DNA of 64,000 nucleotides, taken from contig NC_058339.1 of assembly GCF_905475395.1 (NCBI RefSeq), forward strand, positions 71,452,520 through 71,516,519, written 5' to 3'. Shown here piece by piece: positions 59,965 through 64,000 of this stretch. Numbering within the stretch: position 1 is the stretch's first letter; each line of letters starts with the position of its first letter. Origin of the DNA: Chrysoperla carnea. Lineage: Eukaryota > Arthropoda > Insecta > Neuroptera > Chrysopidae. The notes under the pieces were generated by a model that saw only the letters and a list, made by a program, of their open reading frames with translations, did no database searches and was not told the origin of the DNA. The translations under genes and the position numbers were made by a program.

Positions 59965-61635
59965 TCACGCAAGATATATTCCAAATTTATCGCATATTAC
60001 TTTTTTACCATGAAAATCCAAAACTGACGTCGTATGAAATGCAATATTTGAAAATACAATCACGTATTCCGCAAATGCAAAAAATGAATACACTAAAATA
60101 AAAAACAAAATTTACATTTAAATTCAATCCAGTTATTTAAATTCAGAAGAGGGTTGAGACATGACCACTTTTCTGTTAAAATAATGACAAATTATTTTTT
60201 TAAATTGAACTAGTCTAAAATATACTTGCATAGTCAGTGTTCCGTACTAAAAATTGCTAGGTATACATATACATTTTGTTTTACAGTATATACTATTGAC
60301 ATGGTGTAAAAGTCAAAGGGCGCAGAAAGCTTTTTGCAGAAAGGGTTTGTTTGGGCTTTCTCGGGTAATATTTATTCACCTGAGAAGATCTAAATTAAGT
60401 AATATAAATATTATCGAAGATAATAAATGAGAACTCTAGGATATTTCGAAATAAATTTCGATTTTTGTCCCAATTTCTTAGATCAGTTTTTTGTATTTTA
60501 TAAATACGTATTTCGACTACGATGTAGTCATCATCAGTAAGAATTAGTTAGTCGTGATTACTCTTATTATGAATGTTACCCTTTGCTAATTTGGTGGCGA
60601 ACTGCAGTGCAGTGTTGTTGAAATACGTATTTATAAAATACAAAAAATTGGTCTAGGAAATTGGGGCAAAAATCGAAATTTATTTTAAATGAAGTCTAAG
60701 AGTTTTTATAGTTGATACGGACGAAAATTATGAAATTGTAAGATTTCTATTTTTTACATTTAGCAATGAAGTAGAAAAGCTGCGGAAAAATGTCTAATAT
60801 ATTCATTTCTAATATTTTTTTTAATGAAATATTCATAAATGGCAATTAAACAAATGGGTGAAGAGGGGTAAAATAAGAAAGACAATATTATGAATTAAAA
60901 CGTACCATATGGCTCACAATACCAAGTATGTCGCATAAAACAATAGGCAGCTAAAAGAAATGATGAAATGTTAATAACAAATAATTTCCACTTCCATTTT
61001 AAAGAAAGTGTTTCTAAATTTGTGCTTGGAATTATCCTATGTCGTTGCAATAAATAACATGTAATAATCATATGTACGACGGATGTTAAAATAAATGTTA
61101 AAAAACAAAATTTATGAATTGCTGCAAAGAAATAAAATTAAAAATGAATTCACCAAAATTTCACTTGAATATTTAAAATATTTTATTTAGCACACTTTCA
61201 TTACTTACGATAGTTGTCGGTAGATGACCAATTTGATAAGCCAGCAAGAGCTATTAACTCAAAATAGTTGAACAAACATGCAATATTACCAAACAATTGT
61301 GCAATTGGTGAAAGAATTTCTTCAAAATATTTCTTATAAAAGTTTGTTATAAAAAATCGTGGTGTTACGTTTATAAATATTGCAATACGCCATATTTCCT
61401 TTTGTGGTGAATACGAGCCAATTGCAGCAGATATCGAAGGTAAAATATTTGTTACATGACAATGGGTATTTGTTGATTCGTAAAAATTAAAAGTTATTGA
61501 CCATACTATGCAAAATACAAAAGCAAAGCATACTACTGAGCTTAAAAAGTATGCTGTTCTCGTATAATCTAACGTAAAATAAGGTATTGCATTATCATCA
61601 CTTGGAAGAGAACTGTATTTATAATTACGGGACAT
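59965..61635 (-). CDS. PGAP2: Post-GPI-attachment-to-proteins factor 2 (FRAG1 family; complete, 3 exons)
   Basis: PGAP2 is a multi-span Golgi/ER protein needed for fatty-acid remodelling (reacylation step) of GPI-anchored proteins. Minus-strand exons are 61635-61209, 61121-60906 and 60092-59965, with GTAAGT...TTTGCAG and GTACG...TTTTAG junctions, giving 256 residues; the human protein is about 254. Exon 1 has the family signature THC-x-VTNILPSISAAIG-x3-PQ (about 57-78) and TPRFF. Exon 2 continues WSSTDNYPIHKFCFLTFI and ends with FMRHTWYCEPY. Exon 3 gives VYSFFAFAEYVIVFSNIAFH and stops at 59967-59965. Each join falls inside conserved sequence, which confirms the splicing although exons 2 and 3 are short. 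Five or more hydrophobic spans are visible. A hairpin-forming element sits in intron 2. Confidence 0.95.
60447..60688. mobile_element. Inverted-repeat element in PGAP2 intron 2
   Basis: ATAAATTTCGATTTTTGTCC, CAATTTCTTAGATCAG and TTTTATAAATACGTATTTC (60449-60514) are mirrored by GAAATACGTATTTATAAAA, TTGGTCTAGGAAATTGGGG and CAAAAATCGAAATTTATTTT (60620-60687). About 105 bp lie between, including the motif GTAGTCATCATCAGTAAG. MITE-like; no target duplication was resolved. Confidence 0.75.
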
Positions 61636-62492
61636 AATTAATTACAGATTTACGTGAATATATAATATAAAAAAATTAATTAGTAAATGAATGATTATTA
61701 ATTAATAAAAAAAATTTTATGTAATGGAGGTTATGTCAATTGTTTGTTATGACATTTTGACAGTGTTTTCATTTCATTTTGCTTTGAATACAGTTCTCTT
61801 CTTTCACGACAAAGACCATTATGGATTGAATCATTCGAATTGATGATTGGTGGAAATGTTTCGTCAGCTGGCTTCTTTTCACTTTATAATAGGTTAGTGG
61901 GGATAATTAACTTGCGCACAAACCTTGTATTCGAGGTCAACACAGCTGTTTATTTTAGTTGCAGCTGATTTGCTGTGCTGTTTTAAAAGGTCGTTTTGTC
62001 AAAAAAATAAATGGTTATATCTAAATAATAAATAAATTCACAATGTTATTGATATTAATTGTGTGAACAATATTTGCATCTAATATTTGTTTATAAATTT
62101 TAACAATTTTTTATCGTTTAGCGTAGCGTGAAAAGCAGAACAAAGTTGTTTGTTAATCAAAAACGTATACACAATATTCACACGTCTTTGTTGCTGAGAT
62201 CGAACTGAACAGTTCCAGCTTTTGTTTGTGACGCATTCAATTTCACCCACCGTTTAAAGTCGTGAATGGATTTTATTTATATTCTAATTAAGCAATTCAA
62301 CTAATTGCGTAAAAAGTTATTTCAGGGAAAAAAATTTAATAGTGGGACAGTAAGAAGTGACCACGGCGTTCCTTAAAAATAAGCCTGGCCTCCACCGGTG
62401 ACTCATCGGGAGACGACGGTGCAGGGCCGCCGCGTAAAAAGTCCCGAAAAAATAGTAGCAACGGCAGCACGAGTTGCAGTTGCACGGACACT
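61636..62492. promoter_or_regulatory. Short divergent promoter region of PGAP2 and WDR26
   Basis: Only 857 bp separate the PGAP2 ATG (minus) and the WDR26 ATG (plus), so the two probably share a bidirectional promoter. E-box-like CAGCTG sites occur at about 61944 and 61964, and the last 120 bp is the most G+C-rich stretch of the window. No TATA box is evident. Function is inferred from spacing. Confidence 0.55.
62361..62492 (+). other. In-frame upstream extension of WDR26 without ATG
   Basis: The WDR26 frame is open from 62361 (after a TGA at 62358) to the first ATG at 62493. It would encode a Ser/Gly-rich stretch with GPPRKKSRKNSS, a nuclear-localisation-like basic cluster. A CTG at 62385 has A at -3 and G at +4. 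Either it is 5' UTR, or it is translated from the CTG, or an upstream exon supplies the start. Confidence 0.45.
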
Positions 62493-63180
62493 ATGCAGCA
62501 ACCAGCATCAAACGGCTGTGTGCGTAACGGGTCAACGGTGGAAGAAGCCTGTACCAACGGCACTGTATCGGAAGCAAATGGTCATATTGAACAAAATGAT
62601 GGATCTGAATTGGGTCCTTCGGTTATATTGGATAAAACAGATCAAGATATTGTCCGATTGATTGGTCAACATCTCAAATCAATCGGATTTAAGTATGTAG
62701 ATTCCATTCAATTTTGCATGTCATTGTCAATTGATTAAAAGATGTATTATAGATTTTTATTCATTGTATCAGTCGGACAGCAGAATTGTTGATGATCGAA
62801 TCGGGATGTCGTCTGGATCATCCATCTGCAGCCAAATTTCGTCAACATGTTATGGACGCTGATTGGACAAAAGCTGATCATGATCTTCAGGAGTTAAAGC
62901 CATTGTTGGATAATTCCAGCAATAGTTTAGTGGTGAGTAAATTGTTTTGCGTGTTAATATTTCTTTGTTTGTAAATACTTTGTCTTTGTGCGTAGGAAAT
63001 GAAATTTTTACTTTTGGAACAAAAGTATTTGGAACATTTAGAAGATGGTCGTGTGTTTGATGCGTTACATGTACTTCGTAATGAATTAACTCCACTCCAA
63101 CACGATACTGCACGAGTTCATCAATTATCCAGTTACATGATGTGCTCCAATACTCAAGAATTACACGCGCGTACCAATTG
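62493..63180 (+). CDS. WDR26: WDR26 (GID7-like) CTLH ubiquitin-ligase scaffold, first three coding exons (partial)
   Basis: WDR26 is the scaffold and substrate-recruiting WD40 subunit of the CTLH/GID E3 ligase. Exons are 62493-62692, 62773-62932 and 62996-63180, joined by GTATGT...CAG (80 bp) and GTGAGT...TAG (63 bp); the next donor is at 63181. They encode 182 residues up to RTNW. A Ser/Asn-rich N-terminus is followed by a LisH motif (about 50-82, [14 protein letters not shown] then [12 protein letters not shown]) and CTLH (about 83-145, [20 protein letters not shown]). [17 protein letters not shown] and [12 protein letters not shown] follow. The WD40 repeats must lie beyond the window edge. 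The splice joins restore conserved sequence. The frames at 62786-62974 and 62999-63292 are exon pieces reading into introns. Confidence 0.95.
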
Positions 63181-63951
63181 GTATTTATTTCAAACTTTAC
63201 GATTTTATTCATATTTTAATATATTTAATTCAAATTTTGATTCTAAGTTTTTACTTCTTTTTTTTGAAATTAGGGTTATTGTTATAAATTAGTTGTTTCT
63301 CGTATACGATTATATTATCAATACTTACCGTTTTTTAATACCTCGATCTCTTGTTATTTCCTCTTAATAAGGGTACCATATAAGTTTAGTCCAGAATTTG
63401 TAACAAACATTTTAGTGTTTGTAAAATGACCTAATTAGAACATTTTCTTCAAAACAAAAACGAGTGGTGAAGTTGACTTTGCGAATGTGTAAATTTTGTT
63501 TTAAATGTTCGTTTTTTCATGATTTTCATGAACAACTTTAGTGTGTAACTTTTTTCATAAACTCAAGCACGCACATGTAATTTAGATTTACAGAGTATTT
63601 AGATATTCAAAACTATTCTGATATATATTGCAGAATTTCAGTAATTCAGACTTTAAGAGACATGTGAAAAATTTTCAAGTTTCGAACTAACATTTAAATA
63701 GATTTTTGTGAGCACATGTTAGTTCGACTTGTAAAGGTTTTTATCCTTGTTCAATACTGCCCTTATGTTTACTTTGAGTAATAAAATTTGTGATAAAAAT
63801 ATGATAAAATTGAATACATTTTTTGACAGAAACAGTGTACTCAAAGAACTTATAGTATTTAAAAAATGATGTTTCGAAGATTGAAGGATTAAAATTTTTC
63901 TTCGAGTTATTGATGAATTCAAAATGTCAGGGCTGTACTAGGTTAGGTTAT
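63181..63951 (+). other. WDR26 intron, partial
   Basis: AT-rich with no further exon recognised before the window ends. Minus frames at 63719-63922 and 62850-63212 are unsupported. Confidence 0.6.
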
Positions 63952-64000
63952 ATTGGCTGCCCACGAAGGACACATTTGTCTATAGAGCCCACTGTGATAC
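63952..64000 (-). mobile_element. 3' end of a family 1 SINE, cut by window end
   Basis: ATTGGCTGCCCACGAAGGAC then ACA...GAGCCCACTGTGATA matches the tail of the SINE at 6742-6990 (ATTGGCTATCCACGAAGGAC then ACG...AAGCCCATTGTAATA). It lies in the WDR26 intron in antisense orientation. Confidence 0.7.

Noticed and set aside
62398..62661. 87-residue plus-strand frame overlapping WDR26 exon 1
   Set aside because: It is another frame of the WDR26 first exon; the LisH-encoding frame and its splice donor fix the real one.

Overview
The window is AT-rich animal nuclear DNA, almost certainly from an insect. Four conserved animal genes with GT-AG introns are recognisable (TRIM9, L2HGDH, PGAP2, WDR26). 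The rest is dense with insect-style non-autonomous repeats: tRNA-derived SINEs, Helitron-like elements ending in CTAG, foldback elements, TTAA- and TA-flanked MITEs, and a relic of a Jockey-like LINE. The order cannot be told from the sequence. All identifications are by eye; no database was searched.

Layout. Positions 1-39 kb hold no recognisable host gene. They contain two separate arrays of one 306-bp satellite (about 1.84-3.81 kb and 20.13-21.36 kb), SINEs near 6.8, 12.3 and 37.5 kb, a Helitron-like element at 7.1 kb, several large inverted repeats, a TTAA-flanked composite MITE family, a LINE relic at 24.6-25.4 kb and long AT-rich stretches with nothing recognisable. At 39.3-40.3 kb (minus) lies a single-exon gene for an unrecognised four-span membrane protein with a long charged, Ser-Pro-rich tail. 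Positions 40.3-52.9 kb are again repeats, including a 1.28-kb foldback element with arms of about 466 bp at 47.3-48.6 kb.

The gene-bearing end is 53-64 kb. It holds the first coding exon of TRIM9 (minus; later exons not seen), then complete L2HGDH (plus, 3 exons, 445 residues), complete PGAP2 (minus, 3 exons, 256 residues) and the first three coding exons of WDR26 (plus, running off the window). TRIM9 and L2HGDH are divergent, L2HGDH and PGAP2 are convergent, and PGAP2 and WDR26 are divergent with only about 860 bp between starts. The genes act in unrelated processes: neuronal ubiquitin ligase, mitochondrial metabolite repair, GPI-anchor remodelling, and a scaffold of the CTLH/GID ubiquitin ligase. 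The order reflects chromosomal neighbourhood, not an operon.

The most striking structural find is the satellite. Each 306-bp unit is two 153-bp halves in inverted orientation (about 71% identical by hand count, no net indel), so the array has dyad axes every 153 bp. One array also alternates A-B-A-B, a 612-bp higher-order repeat, and both arrays end at their right side with the same internal deletion junction.
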